Assembly (NCBI GenBank): GCA_042089915.1
Contig: JBELJZ010000009.1
Coordinates: 25,632 to 89,631, forward strand
Reading direction: 5' to 3'
DNA from: UBA8752 sp002172485
Lineage (GTDB): Bacteria; Bacteroidota; Bacteroidia; Flavobacteriales_D; Sanyastnellaceae
Length of the DNA: 64,000 nt
A model generated the notes under the pieces. That model ran no database searches, was not told where the DNA came from, and saw only the letters and a list, made by a program, of their open reading frames with translations. Shown piece after piece: positions 8,850-17,800 of the stretch; the first letter of the stretch is position 1, and each line of letters begins with the position of its first letter. The translations under genes and the position numbers were made by a program.

Positions 8850-9302
8850 TCAAGGAGCTTCAGCTCCTGCGGCGCCCTGGCCCCATGCTTCAAGCCATGC
8901 GATCAGAGCGTCTTCCATTTGCGCTTGGGCGCCAAACAACACGCCAAACCCCCTCAAATGCAGGGGCACACCGTGCAAGCGCCAAGACGCTTTGAGTTGA
9001 CAATCCGAGCCCGCCTCCCATTCCATCCTTCCGGACACCAGATGTTCACCATCCGGCCCCATGGAGGAGCACACCACGCCTTCCCCGCTCTGTTGCGGCG
9101 CAGTCCAGGACGGCGTCCAGAAGGGCACCTGCACGGCATCCACTGGAACGTCCTCAGGCAGGTGGTTCAACAGCGACTCCCGGTCCACGGTGCACGGCAA
9201 GGCCACCTCCACCAGACATTCCGGTGGCCAAGCCAAACACAAGGTCAAATGCCCCAGAAGTGCCACGACCAGCACCATGGACCACATTTTAAGGTGCGCC
9301 AT
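8850..9302 (-). CDS. small exported protein of unknown function
   Basis: 150 residues from ATG 9302. The N-terminus MAHLKMWSMVLVVALLGHLT looks like a signal peptide or membrane anchor. The rest contains two Cys-bearing segments (PPECLVEVALPC and SDCQLKASW) and a C-terminal helix rich in Ala and Glu. I recognise no family. Its start lies 1 base beyond the stop of the glycosyltransferase gene, so the two are cotranscribed and it may serve the same envelope-glycan process. A 15-codon upstream extension would run into that gene and is not favoured. Confidence 0.65.
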   Translation of the reverse strand: MAHLKMWSMVLVVALLGHLTLCLAWPPECLVEVALPCTVDRESLLNHLPEDVPVDAVQVPFWTPSWTAPQQSGEGVVCSSMGPDGEHLVSGRMEWEAGSDCQLKASWRLHGVPLHLRGFGVLFGAQAQMEDALIAWLEAWGQGAAGAEAP

Positions 9303-9303
9303 G

Positions 9304-10350
9304 TCAGTGAGTGTTGGGTGGGTATGCCGGGACTTCCCGAATGTCACCCATGGTCGAATCGCGCTGTTTGAGCAGGACCACGGTCACGTATTCGGACAGC
9401 AGTCCCCATCCGTAAGACGCCAATTGAATGCGGGCTGCCCTCGGCACCAACAGCGCCACCTTCACAGAGCGGGTTTTGGCCCACGCTTCGAAAAACAGGG
9501 CCCAATGCCACACCACGTAAGGCACCACGGGCAGCAACGAGAGTGCGGCACTGCTTCCCATTTGCCAGCGCAGCACCGCTGCGGCGGGCACCATGCCCAC
9601 GACGTAGAGCAAAAAGGCACTGGGCATCCAATGAATCGGGCGCAGCGATCCTGGAAAGAACTTCCGGATGTTCACCCGCGCGCGGCCAAAAAAGCGGACC
9701 TGTCGGTTGAATTGGGCGAAATCCGTCCTGCGCTTGTGGTAGACGAAAGCGTCTTCGATCAGGTCGCTTCGCAATCCGTGCGCCATCAACCGCATGGAGA
9801 ATTCGATGTCCTCTCCTTTGACGCTGATCCGATAGCCGCCACTGATTTCCCATGCCTTGCGGGAAATGCCCATGTTGAAAGAGCGCGGGTGATAGGTTCC
9901 CACCGTGCGCTTGCCACCTCGAATGCCCCCGGTGGTGAGGGGGGATGTCATCGCATGGCTGATGGCCTTTTGCAGGTCGGTGAAACTCCCGTGCGCCGCA
10001 TCCGGACCGCCATAGACCGCCACTTCAGGGTGGGCCGTGAGGTAGTCCTCCACAGCTTGGAAATAGTGCGGGGGAATGAGACAATCTGAATCAAACACCA
10101 CAAACCAATCCCCTTTGGCCCGCTCAAAACCATAATTCCGGGTGAACCCTTGGCGGGTGTTCACCTTCCAGAAATAGCGGATGTCCAGCTGGCCCTTGAA
10201 GGATTCCACGATGTCTTGCGCGCCCTGCTCACTCCCATCTTCCACCACCAACACTTCGAAGTCGGTGTACGTCTGTTCCAGCAAGCTCTCCAGAAGCTCG
10301 CGGATTTCTTCTGGCCGGTTGAAGAGCGGGACGATGACGGAATAGCGCAC
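9304..10350 (-). CDS. family 2 glycosyltransferase with C-terminal membrane segments
   Basis: 348 residues, starting at GTG 10350. The GT-A fold begins at once with YSVIVPLFNRPEEI, then VVEDGS (nucleotide-binding Asp about residue 38) and the metal-binding FDSD (D87/D89). A GEDIEFSMRLM segment corresponds to the catalytic ED motif. The last third holds two or three hydrophobic segments, so it is probably anchored to the inner membrane and builds a lipid-linked or surface glycan. Sugar and acceptor cannot be told. A TATTTTCG element starts 11 nt upstream of the GTG. The gene is divergent from the DUF819 gene and cotranscribed with the small exported protein. Confidence 0.88.
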   Translation of the reverse strand: MRYSVIVPLFNRPEEIRELLESLLEQTYTDFEVLVVEDGSEQGAQDIVESFKGQLDIRYFWKVNTRQGFTRNYGFERAKGDWFVVFDSDCLIPPHYFQAVEDYLTAHPEVAVYGGPDAAHGSFTDLQKAISHAMTSPLTTGGIRGGKRTVGTYHPRSFNMGISRKAWEISGGYRISVKGEDIEFSMRLMAHGLRSDLIEDAFVYHKRRTDFAQFNRQVRFFGRARVNIRKFFPGSLRPIHWMPSAFLLYVVGMVPAAAVLRWQMGSSAALSLLPVVPYVVWHWALFFEAWAKTRSVKVALLVPRAARIQLASYGWGLLSEYVTVVLLKQRDSTMGDIREVPAYPPNTH

Positions 10351-10353
10351 GGT

Positions 10354-10361
10354 CGAAAATA
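10354..10361 (-). promoter_or_regulatory. -7 element TATTTTCG for the glycosyltransferase gene
   Basis: Minus-strand TATTTTCG followed by ACC and the GTG start at 10350. The T is 11 nt before the start. Confidence 0.4.
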
Positions 10362-10399
10362 CGATGCCACCGCGGTCGGCGCACAGCTGGCGCTCCCGT

Positions 10400-10407
10400 T
10401 ATCTTGG
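10400..10407 (+). promoter_or_regulatory. -7 element TATCTTGG for the DUF819 gene
   Basis: TATCTTGG followed by GGGC and GTG at 10412. The T is exactly 12 nt before the GTG, which is one reason to prefer this start over one 48 bases upstream. Confidence 0.45.
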
Positions 10408-10411
10408 GGGC

Positions 10412-11689
10412 GTGATCACCCAAGACGCCCCCATCTTCGGCTTGCTCATGGCTTGTCTCGCCCTCGTGTTCCACACCGCGCGACTGCCCCGATTCGCAGG
10501 CTTCTACAAGTATGTCCCCGTTTTGCTCATGGCATACTTTCTCCCGGCCATCCTCAACTCTACGGGGATCATTGCCGCAGGCGAAGGAAGCAACCTCTAC
10601 TATGTGGCCAGCCGCTACCTCCTGCCAGCAAGCTTGTTGATGTTCTGCCTGTCCATCGACCTCAAGGGCATTTTCAGTCTCGGCCCCAAGGCGCTCATCA
10701 TGTTTTTCACCGCCACGGTTGGCATCATCGTCGGCGGTCCCATCGCCCTGTGGTTGGTGGGACAGATTCGCCCGGACGTCTTCGGTGGAGACGCCCCTGA
10801 CGCTTTGTGGCGTGGTCTGTCCACCATTGCCGGCAGCTGGATTGGTGGCGGTGCCAACCAAACGGCACTCAAGGAGATTTCTCAGGCCATGGACGATCAA
10901 TTCAGCGTGATGATCATCGTCGACGTCTTCGTGGCCAACCTGTGGATGCCCTTCCTGCTCATTGGTGCTGGCATGAGCGCCGTCATTGACAAACGCTTGA
11001 AGGCCGACGCTTCCGCAGTGGATGAACTGAAGGAGAAGGTGGAAGCATACCAGGCGAGCATTGCCCGGATCCCCTCATTCAATGACCTGATTGTCCTGCT
11101 GGGCGTCATTTTCCTCATGGTTGGAGTCGCCCACTTCCTCGGCACCCACATCAGCGGGGGCATCACCGCGGCATTCGACGCTGCATTGGCAAACGATCCC
11201 GGCTCCCCTGTGCGGTTCCTCAGCAGCCTCAAATCGCACTTTTTCTGGCTGGTTTTCCTGGCGACCGCGATGGGCGTGTCCCTCAGCTTCACGCCCATGC
11301 GCTCCTACGAGGGCGCCGGAGCGAGCAAGCTTGCGAGTGTCTTCCTCTATGTGCTGGTGGCCACCATTGGCGCCAAAATGGACATCGGAGAGCTCATTCA
11401 CTCGTGGGAACGGTATTGGCCCGTCATCCTCATCGGACTGCTCTGGATGCTGGTGCACGTGAGCGTGCTGCTGATCGTCGCGAAGCTCATCCGCGCCCCC
11501 TTCTTCTTTGTGGCTGTCGGCAGCCAGGCCAATGTCGGGGGAGCGGCCAGCGCCCCCATTGTCGCCAGTGCCTTCAGCCCTGCGCTGGCACCTGTGGGTG
11601 TGCTGCTCGCCGTACTGGGCTATGCCGTGGGCACGGTCGGCGCCGTGGTCTGCATGGAGCTCATGCGGGTGCTCAGTGGGGGCGGATGA
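10412..11689 (+). CDS. DUF819 family integral membrane protein (YjcL-like)
   Basis: 425 residues from GTG 10412, with about 10-11 hydrophobic segments. The order of motifs fits the DUF819 family: GIIAAGEGSNLYYVASRYLLP early, IAGSWIGGGANQTALKE in the middle and GSQANVGGAASAPIVASAF near the end. The two Gly-rich re-entrant-like segments repeat in the two halves, as in transporters with inverted symmetry, so a transport role is likely, but the substrate is not known for this family. The 3' end overlaps the convergent downstream gene by 17 bases. Confidence 0.85.
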   Translation: MITQDAPIFGLLMACLALVFHTARLPRFAGFYKYVPVLLMAYFLPAILNSTGIIAAGEGSNLYYVASRYLLPASLLMFCLSIDLKGIFSLGPKALIMFFTATVGIIVGGPIALWLVGQIRPDVFGGDAPDALWRGLSTIAGSWIGGGANQTALKEISQAMDDQFSVMIIVDVFVANLWMPFLLIGAGMSAVIDKRLKADASAVDELKEKVEAYQASIARIPSFNDLIVLLGVIFLMVGVAHFLGTHISGGITAAFDAALANDPGSPVRFLSSLKSHFFWLVFLATAMGVSLSFTPMRSYEGAGASKLASVFLYVLVATIGAKMDIGELIHSWERYWPVILIGLLWMLVHVSVLLIVAKLIRAPFFFVAVGSQANVGGAASAPIVASAFSPALAPVGVLLAVLGYAVGTVGAVVCMELMRVLSGGG

Positions 11690-13073
11690 CGTAGTGCGTC
11701 CGACGCCGATCGTTGGAATCCTGCTCCCTGAAAATCAAATCCACGCCGTGGCACCGTTGGTATTCCCGGTTGACCTCCCGGATGAACTGTGCCCGTCTGG
11801 CGCGACGTGACTCCGAAGAAAGCTGATTGTCCAATTCGAGGTGAGCATTGAGCTCCGCACTCGACATCACCACCATGCCCAACGCCTCCAGCGCATCGAC
11901 TTCGGGATTCGATCGCGTTTTCGCTGCAAACGACACCTGCCTTTCCGGGGGAGAAGGCAACGGCATGTCAGTCGCCTGTGGCTTCACCGCGGATGATCCT
12001 GTGCTCTCCAACGACACCGGCACCTGACGCCGCCGCCCAACGGCCCAGCCCACGACCAGCCCAAAACCCAAAGTCAACAGGATCAGACCCCGTTCCCACA
12101 GCCAGCCTGCACCGGCCTCTCTTCCGGCGTCCGAGACCGAGGGAGACATGGGGGTCATCAACGCGGTCGGCTGCATGGCCCTCGTCGCGCCCTCAAACAA
12201 CTCCCCCACATCCAAGGACGTGAGCTGCACCGGTTCGCCCACATCGGAAGGACGCCACCACTGGATTTGATTGCCGCGCCCCATTGTCACCAACACGCCA
12301 TCTGGCTCCGGTTTGAGCTGGGCGAGATCCGTTCGCAACCAATCGGTCGTCAATACCGCCTTTAAATCTGCTTTTCGGATCACGACACTTTGATGTTGGC
12401 GCACCCACAACACGTAGTCTTCCGTCTCCAAGGTGGCCGCATTGCTTCCCGGGTGAAACGAGCTGAACACTTCTGTCAACCGTCCGAGAGGCTCCCATTG
12501 GTAGGACGTCAAATCCAATTCCCAAACCACCCCATCGTCGGGATCCTGCTCCGTTTCATGAGATACAGCCACCACGGAGGACATGTCACCCGTCAGCCAG
12601 CACCCCGACGCTTTGACAAACCCCGGACCGATTCCCATGGCCAAACGCTCCCACTCTCCTGTTGCCGGGCTGAACTCAATGAGCTTGGCGTGCTGCTCCC
12701 AGAAGCCAAGTCCTCCGAGCGCCATCAGCCTGCCCCTGTAGCTGAATTCATAAGCTCCATAATTGAACCCAATGTTGTGACTCCGGCTCAAATTGAAACC
12801 AGCCGAATCCAAGACGAGTCGCAAGTCCCCCATGCGATGCCAAAGGTCACCGGCCCCACGCGGGCGCTTCACGTCGTCCCCGTCTACTCGGACGCAAATC
12901 CAATCCAAGCCTGTGTCTGTAGCCGCCAATTGGCGACCGAACTCCACTGCGTCAGAAATGTTCTCTTGGGCCAGCCAAACCTCTGGATCCATGCGCTTCG
13001 ACATGTCTTGAGCGGGGATCTCGATGTACGAGACCCCGAGCAGCATGGAGAGCACGAATATGTTCAACTTCAT
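11673..13073 (-). CDS. exported single-span protein with propeller-like exterior and basic cytosolic tail, unknown function
   Basis: 466 residues from ATG 13073, chosen because MKLNIFVLSMLLGVSYIEI is a signal peptide and a TACGTTTG promoter lies just upstream. About 320 exported residues contain Trp-rich repeats like Kelch or propeller blades (YEFSYRGRLMALGGLGFW, FSPATGEWERL, VVWELDLTSYQWEPLG). A single hydrophobic helix (LILLTLGFGLVVGWAVG, about residues 328-347) follows. The cytosolic tail is about 120 residues and ends in a strongly basic helical segment (ESRRARRAQFIREVNREY). The layout is that of a one-protein transmembrane sensor, but I cannot assign a DNA-binding family to the tail. It overlaps the convergent DUF819 gene by 17 bases. 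Confidence 0.7.
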   Translation of the reverse strand: MKLNIFVLSMLLGVSYIEIPAQDMSKRMDPEVWLAQENISDAVEFGRQLAATDTGLDWICVRVDGDDVKRPRGAGDLWHRMGDLRLVLDSAGFNLSRSHNIGFNYGAYEFSYRGRLMALGGLGFWEQHAKLIEFSPATGEWERLAMGIGPGFVKASGCWLTGDMSSVVAVSHETEQDPDDGVVWELDLTSYQWEPLGRLTEVFSSFHPGSNAATLETEDYVLWVRQHQSVVIRKADLKAVLTTDWLRTDLAQLKPEPDGVLVTMGRGNQIQWWRPSDVGEPVQLTSLDVGELFEGATRAMQPTALMTPMSPSVSDAGREAGAGWLWERGLILLTLGFGLVVGWAVGRRRQVPVSLESTGSSAVKPQATDMPLPSPPERQVSFAAKTRSNPEVDALEALGMVVMSSAELNAHLELDNQLSSESRRARRAQFIREVNREYQRCHGVDLIFREQDSNDRRRTHYVIRPH

Positions 13074-13110
13074 GATTGTCTGAATTTTCCATCTCGCAAC
13101 CGCATCCGTG

Positions 13111-13118
13111 CAAACGTA
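13111..13118 (-). promoter_or_regulatory. -7 element TACGTTTG upstream of the propeller/TM protein gene
   Basis: Exact TAnnTTTG match on the minus strand. The predicted transcript start near 13106 gives a leader of about 33 nt to ATG 13073. The rest of the 140-base gap to the HDAC gene holds the palindrome GCAATTGC near 13145 and nothing else I recognise. Confidence 0.5.
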
Positions 13119-13213
13119 TTCTGCCACGACTTGTTTCCACGTTATGCAATTGCGAAATCACACAATCACCACCTTGATTTCATGCGCATTATCCCCTAGC
13201 CCACATTCATCGC

Positions 13214-14119
13214 ATGGCCCTTCGCATCGCACACGACTCCACGTATTCTCACCCCATTCCAGAGAACCACAGGTTTCCGATGGAGAAGTACACGCTGCTG
13301 CATGGTCAGCTCATGCTGGAAGGGTTGGCCGATCCGCGCCACTGGATCGCTCCAACCCCCATGGAGCCAGAGGACATCTTGCGCACCCACGACGCACGTT
13401 ATTGGACTGCACTGGAACATGGCGGGTTGAGTGCCGCAGATGAACGTCGGTCTGGCTTCAAATGGTCACCTCAGCTCGTGTTGCGCGAGCGCATCATCAT
13501 GCAAGGCACCCTCGAATGCGCCAAAATCGCAGCAAACGGTGGAGTCGGACTCAACATCGCTGGCGGAACCCACCACGCGTTTGCGCACCGTCCCGAGGGA
13601 TTCTGCCTGCTCAATGATTTGATCCTGGCTGCAGATTGGCTTCATGCGCACAGAATGGCACATCGCATCTTGGTTGTGGATCTCGATGTGCATCAGGGAA
13701 ACGGCACAGCGGCGCTCGCTGAGCAGCGCGATCACGTTTATGCATTCAGCATGCACGGCGCAAGCAATTACCCCTTTCACAAGGAAAACAGCGACTTGGA
13801 CATCGCACTCCCAGACGGCACAGAAGATGCCGAATACCTCCATCTCCTCTCGGAAGGCTTGAGCCAGGCATTTTCAGAGTGTGATCCCGACGTCGTCCTG
13901 TTCCAATGCGGTGTCGATGTGCTGGACTCCGACAAACTCGGGAAACTCGGACTGACAATGGAAGGATGCAGAAAGCGGGACGACATGGTTTTTGAAGCCT
14001 GCCAGTCACACGATGTTGGGGTGGCCTGCGCCATGGGAGGCGGCTACTCAGAAGACATCAACCGCATCGTCGAAGCCCACATGCAGACTTTTCGATCCGC
14101 GCGGGACCATTGGACCTGA
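13214..14119 (+). CDS. histone deacetylase superfamily protein (HDAC-like deacetylase)
   Basis: 301 residues, with the zinc-dependent arginase/deacetylase fold of bacterial HDAC-like amidohydrolases, close in length to class IV (HDAC11-like) members. Visible motifs are GGTHHA with the paired catalytic His, VDLDVHQGNGTA with Asp and His zinc ligands, the third Asp in QCGVDVLDSD, and the C-terminal GGGYS with the catalytic Tyr. The substrate may be acetyl-lysine, acetylpolyamine or another N-acyl compound; the sequence does not say. It is a single gene, divergent from the propeller protein and convergent with ribA. Confidence 0.9.
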   Translation: MALRIAHDSTYSHPIPENHRFPMEKYTLLHGQLMLEGLADPRHWIAPTPMEPEDILRTHDARYWTALEHGGLSAADERRSGFKWSPQLVLRERIIMQGTLECAKIAANGGVGLNIAGGTHHAFAHRPEGFCLLNDLILAADWLHAHRMAHRILVVDLDVHQGNGTAALAEQRDHVYAFSMHGASNYPFHKENSDLDIALPDGTEDAEYLHLLSEGLSQAFSECDPDVVLFQCGVDVLDSDKLGKLGLTMEGCRKRDDMVFEACQSHDVGVACAMGGGYSEDINRIVEAHMQTFRSARDHWT

Positions 14120-14150
14120 CTGCCAACAACAGACCGTCCAACCCAACCGG

Positions 14151-14729
14151 TCAATCCAGCAGGTGGCCTGTGATTTCCGCCTTGGCCTTCAGGTAAGCCG
14201 CATTGTCGACCGTCTGGGGCACCTGCACTGCAAGTCGACGAACAGTCAGCCCCGCCTGTTCGAGGGCCGTCACCTTTTCCGGATTGTTGGTCAACAGCTC
14301 GATGTCTTGCACACCGAGGTGTTTCAGGATGTGGATCGCCGCCTCATAATCTCGACCATCCGCCTGGTGGCCACGGGCCTCGTTGGCCTCGAAGGTGTTC
14401 ATCCCCTCGTCTTGAAGATTGTAGGCCCTCAGTTTCTCGACAAGGCCAATGCCCCTCCCCTCTTGGCGGAGATAAATGAGGACACCCCCATGGGCTTTGA
14501 AATGCGCCAGCGCTTGGTGCAATTGCGGGCCGCAATCGCAACGGGCACTCCCAAACACATCACCTGTCATGCACTCGCTGTGTACCCTCACGGGCACAGG
14601 CCGGTCCTCTGGAGCGTCCAGACCACGGTGCAACACCACATGCGGGAACCGATCCCCCTCCGCTCCGAAAGCAGTGATGGTGTATTCTCCCCACGATGAG
14701 GGAAGGCGGCTGGACACCAGGCATTCCAT
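14151..14729 (-). CDS. ribA: GTP cyclohydrolase II, stand-alone and intact
   Basis: 192 residues from ATG 14729. It catalyses the first committed step of riboflavin synthesis, opening GTP to the diaminopyrimidine phosphate and releasing formate and pyrophosphate. The zinc site is intact (SECMTGDVFGSARCDCG), as are YLRQEGRGIGL and LLTNNPEKV. An in-frame extension to 14825 exists, but ATG 14729 is preceded at 12 nt by TACTTTCG and matches the usual N-terminus. This copy matters because the RibB protein encoded at 28364-29509 carries a RibA-like half that has lost these residues. Confidence 0.94.
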   Translation of the reverse strand: MECLVSSRLPSSWGEYTITAFGAEGDRFPHVVLHRGLDAPEDRPVPVRVHSECMTGDVFGSARCDCGPQLHQALAHFKAHGGVLIYLRQEGRGIGLVEKLRAYNLQDEGMNTFEANEARGHQADGRDYEAAIHILKHLGVQDIELLTNNPEKVTALEQAGLTVRRLAVQVPQTVDNAAYLKAKAEITGHLLD

Positions 14730-14733
14730 GGTA

Positions 14734-14741
14734 CGAAAGTA
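14734..14741 (-). promoter_or_regulatory. -7 element TACTTTCG for ribA
   Basis: Minus-strand TACTTTCG followed by TACC and ATG 14729. The T is exactly 12 nt before the start codon. Confidence 0.5.
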
Positions 14742-14786
14742 GTCTCCCGCGCCGCGATAGGCACGACCAAGGCCCCGAACAAAACA

Positions 14787-14818
14787 GAAGGGCCGCCTCG
14801 TTTCCGAAGCGGCCCTTC
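14787..14818 (-). terminator. intrinsic terminator after the 1387-residue secreted protein gene
   Basis: A 10-bp stem pairs GAAGGGCCGC (14787-14796) with GCGGCCCTTC (14809-14818), and the loop can pair further (TCG/CGA). On the minus strand it is followed by TGTTTTGTT. It lies 26 bases after the stop at 14844 and shields ribA from read-through. Confidence 0.75.
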
Positions 14819-14843
14819 CACTCATTCGTTCAGCGTGTCACAA

Positions 14844-17800
14844 TCACTCGCAAGGCTGGCCGAAGGAACCGAGGAGGATGAGCAGGTCACCCACAGCCGT
14901 GGTTCCATCCCCATCCATGTCGGTCGGGCAATCGGAATTTCCCGAGAATTCACAGGAGCCGTCCTCCATGTTCGCAGCCGAATTGAAGTTGTCTGCATCC
15001 GTGTACGTGCAGCCAAATACGACAGGCGTCGTGCAAGAGCCATCGTCCTCACCCGCGTATGGGCTGAACTCGAAGCTCAGCGGATCCGTACAACCTGAGC
15101 AGGCCGTACAGCTGTTCATGCAGACCACATTCAACACCATATCGGAACCGGCCACAATCACCTCGCGGTTGAATACACCTTGGCCGTTGTCCGCGCCGCA
15201 CTCAGCCGGAACAGTCTCCTGACCCTCCCAAGTGTTGCCGTTGATGTAGATAAACTGGTGTGCACCGTTGCTGAGCTGCAGGGTGTACTGGTAGAGACCG
15301 AAGCCCGGCGTCGTCATCGCCGTGCCGGCGGGATTCCAGCCCTGGAAGGAACCGGCCACGTGCACACCATCAGTGGACACCATTTGCTGGTTCATGTCAA
15401 GGCGAAGCGTCACGAGGTAGGCACATGAACCGTCGTCCACATTGGCGTTCATGTCGTAGTTCTGTGCGTTCTCATCGGTACAACCCGGGCTCACGCCACA
15501 GGAGTAGCAGCTGTTATAGCAGACCACATCCAACACGAGATCGGACGTCAGGTTGAAGCCGCGATTGGCGAACCCGTCATTTGGGTTCCAGTCGCAGACG
15601 TCGCCCACAGTGAGGTCCTCCTGCATGTCCCAACCGTTGATGGTGAATTTGTACTCGTGCTCACCGCCTGTAAGGGGCAAAGTCAAGGTCCAGACTCCGT
15701 CCATGTCATCATCGGACATCGGGTTACACGCACCACACCATCCATTGAAAACACCGTTGACGTATGCCACATCCGTCTCACTCACGGCAGTAGTGGACAG
15801 GTCCACCTGGAAGGTGACGTTGTATTGGCAGGAACCGTCATCCACCGTGGCGATCGAAGCGTAATTGACTGCATTCGGGTCGGTACACCCGGAAATGTCT
15901 CCATCGCCTTCACAGTTGGAACAGCTGTTCCAGCACACCACCGGCTCGACCTGGTTGCCGAAGAGCTGCAGCACACGGTTGGTGTAGCCGAAGTTCTCGG
16001 TCACACATCCTCCGATGCCAGCGAGGTTCTCCTCAGCGGACCAACCGTTGATGGTGAACTTGTATTCGTAGTAATCACTGGTGAGTGCAATGTCCGTCTG
16101 GTAGATACCGTCGCCGTCGTCATCCAACATCACATTGCACGTACCGCACCAACCGTTGAACTCGCCATTCACGTAGACCGAGTCGCCATCAGCGAACGCG
16201 TATTCGTTCATGTTGACGGTCAGGGACACATCGTAAATGCAGCTGCCGTCATTGGCCGTGGCCGTGGCGTCATAGTTGCTGGCCGAGTCGTCGTTACAAC
16301 CTGCGACATCAGCGGGGCCGATGCACGCCTGGCAAGAAGCCCAGCACACGGTATCGAGAACAAATGCATGCGTTCCAACCACGTTCAGGTCGCGGTTGGT
16401 GAATCCACCTTCCTTCACCACACAGGGGCCAATCGGGTCGTCGCCGGGTGCGAGGTCCTCTTCGTCTGCCCATGCGTCCACTTGGAACTTGTAACGGTAG
16501 TTCTCGCCCTGGGGCAGGGTGACATTCGTGGTCCAGATGCCGTCCATGTCGTCGTCGGTCATTTGGTTGCAGTCGCCGCAGAACTCATTCCACGTGCCAG
16601 AAACGTTGACGAATTCGAAGGCGGCACCGTAGTTGGTCATGTCCACGCTAAAAGTCACTTCAGTGCTATCCGGCGAGGTGGACGGTTGAGCCTCACAGGT
16701 TCCGTCGGTGCTGCACTGTCCGAAACAGGTGCTGATGGTGGTATTCTCCGTGACCGAATCCAAAATCCGGTCATCGAAGTTGATCGGGTCGGAACAGGGC
16801 AGACCAACGAGGTTCTCTTTGGCTCCCCAATCTCCGCCGTCATTGGGGCTGTTGAGGAAGACATAGTTGCCAGACAGGCCTGCGGCCACATTGACTGTCA
16901 CCGTGTAGGTTCCGTCTCCGTCCGTATCGGACATGGCGTGGGCCAAGGCATCACCGAAGACGCCTCCGCCGAGGTACATGCCGTTCGGTCCCACCGTGAT
17001 GTTCTCGGTGTTCACGTTGAAGGTCACGTCGAAGGTGTCATTGGTGCCTCCATCACCATCACAGGCGTCGCAGCTGTTGTAGCACACCACCGGTAGGGTG
17101 GCGTCACCGGCCACGATATAGGAGCGGTTGACGAAGCCATCGATGGTGCTCGTGCAAGAATCGCCATCGGCCAACACCTCCTGTTCGGTCCAGCCGTCCA
17201 AGGTGAACTTGTATTCGATGGTGTCTGCAGCAATGTCCACCGACACGGAGTACACTCCGTCTCCATCGGAGTCGGACATTGGGTTGCAGCCACCACACCA
17301 GTCGTTGAAGGTGCCGTTGAGATTGACCACGCCGAAATCTCCGTCGAAGTTGTTCATGTCCACTTGGAACGTCACGTTGAAGGTCTCCGCTGGCGGGGGC
17401 GGGGGAGAGCAGGCCACGTCACACGTGCCGAAGCAGTACTCCACCGTTGTCGGTGCGGTCACGGCCGGCAGGAAGCGGTCATTGAAGTTGTCAGGGTCTG
17501 CGCAAGACAAACCGGCCAGGTCTTCTTTGGTGCCCCAGTCCCCACCATGTGTCGGGCTATTGAAGAACACCCAGTTGCCTGACTCTCCTTCTCCCAAGTC
17601 CACGGTCACGGACCAATTGTTGCCGCCATTGTCGGTCATGGCGTAGGCGTCAGACCCTCCGAGGAAGCCGCCACCGACATACATGCCGTTCGGACCGACC
17701 GTGATGTTGTCCGTATTCACAGAGAAGGTCACCGCGTGGAAGACGGAGGGCGGCGGAGTGCAGCTGCCGTCCGTGGTGCACTCGCCGAAGCAGGTGTTGA

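Noticed and set aside
15657..17096. 479-codon plus-strand frame inside the giant repeat protein gene
   Set aside because: Antisense shadow of the repeated modules; its apparent internal repeats only mirror those of the real gene.
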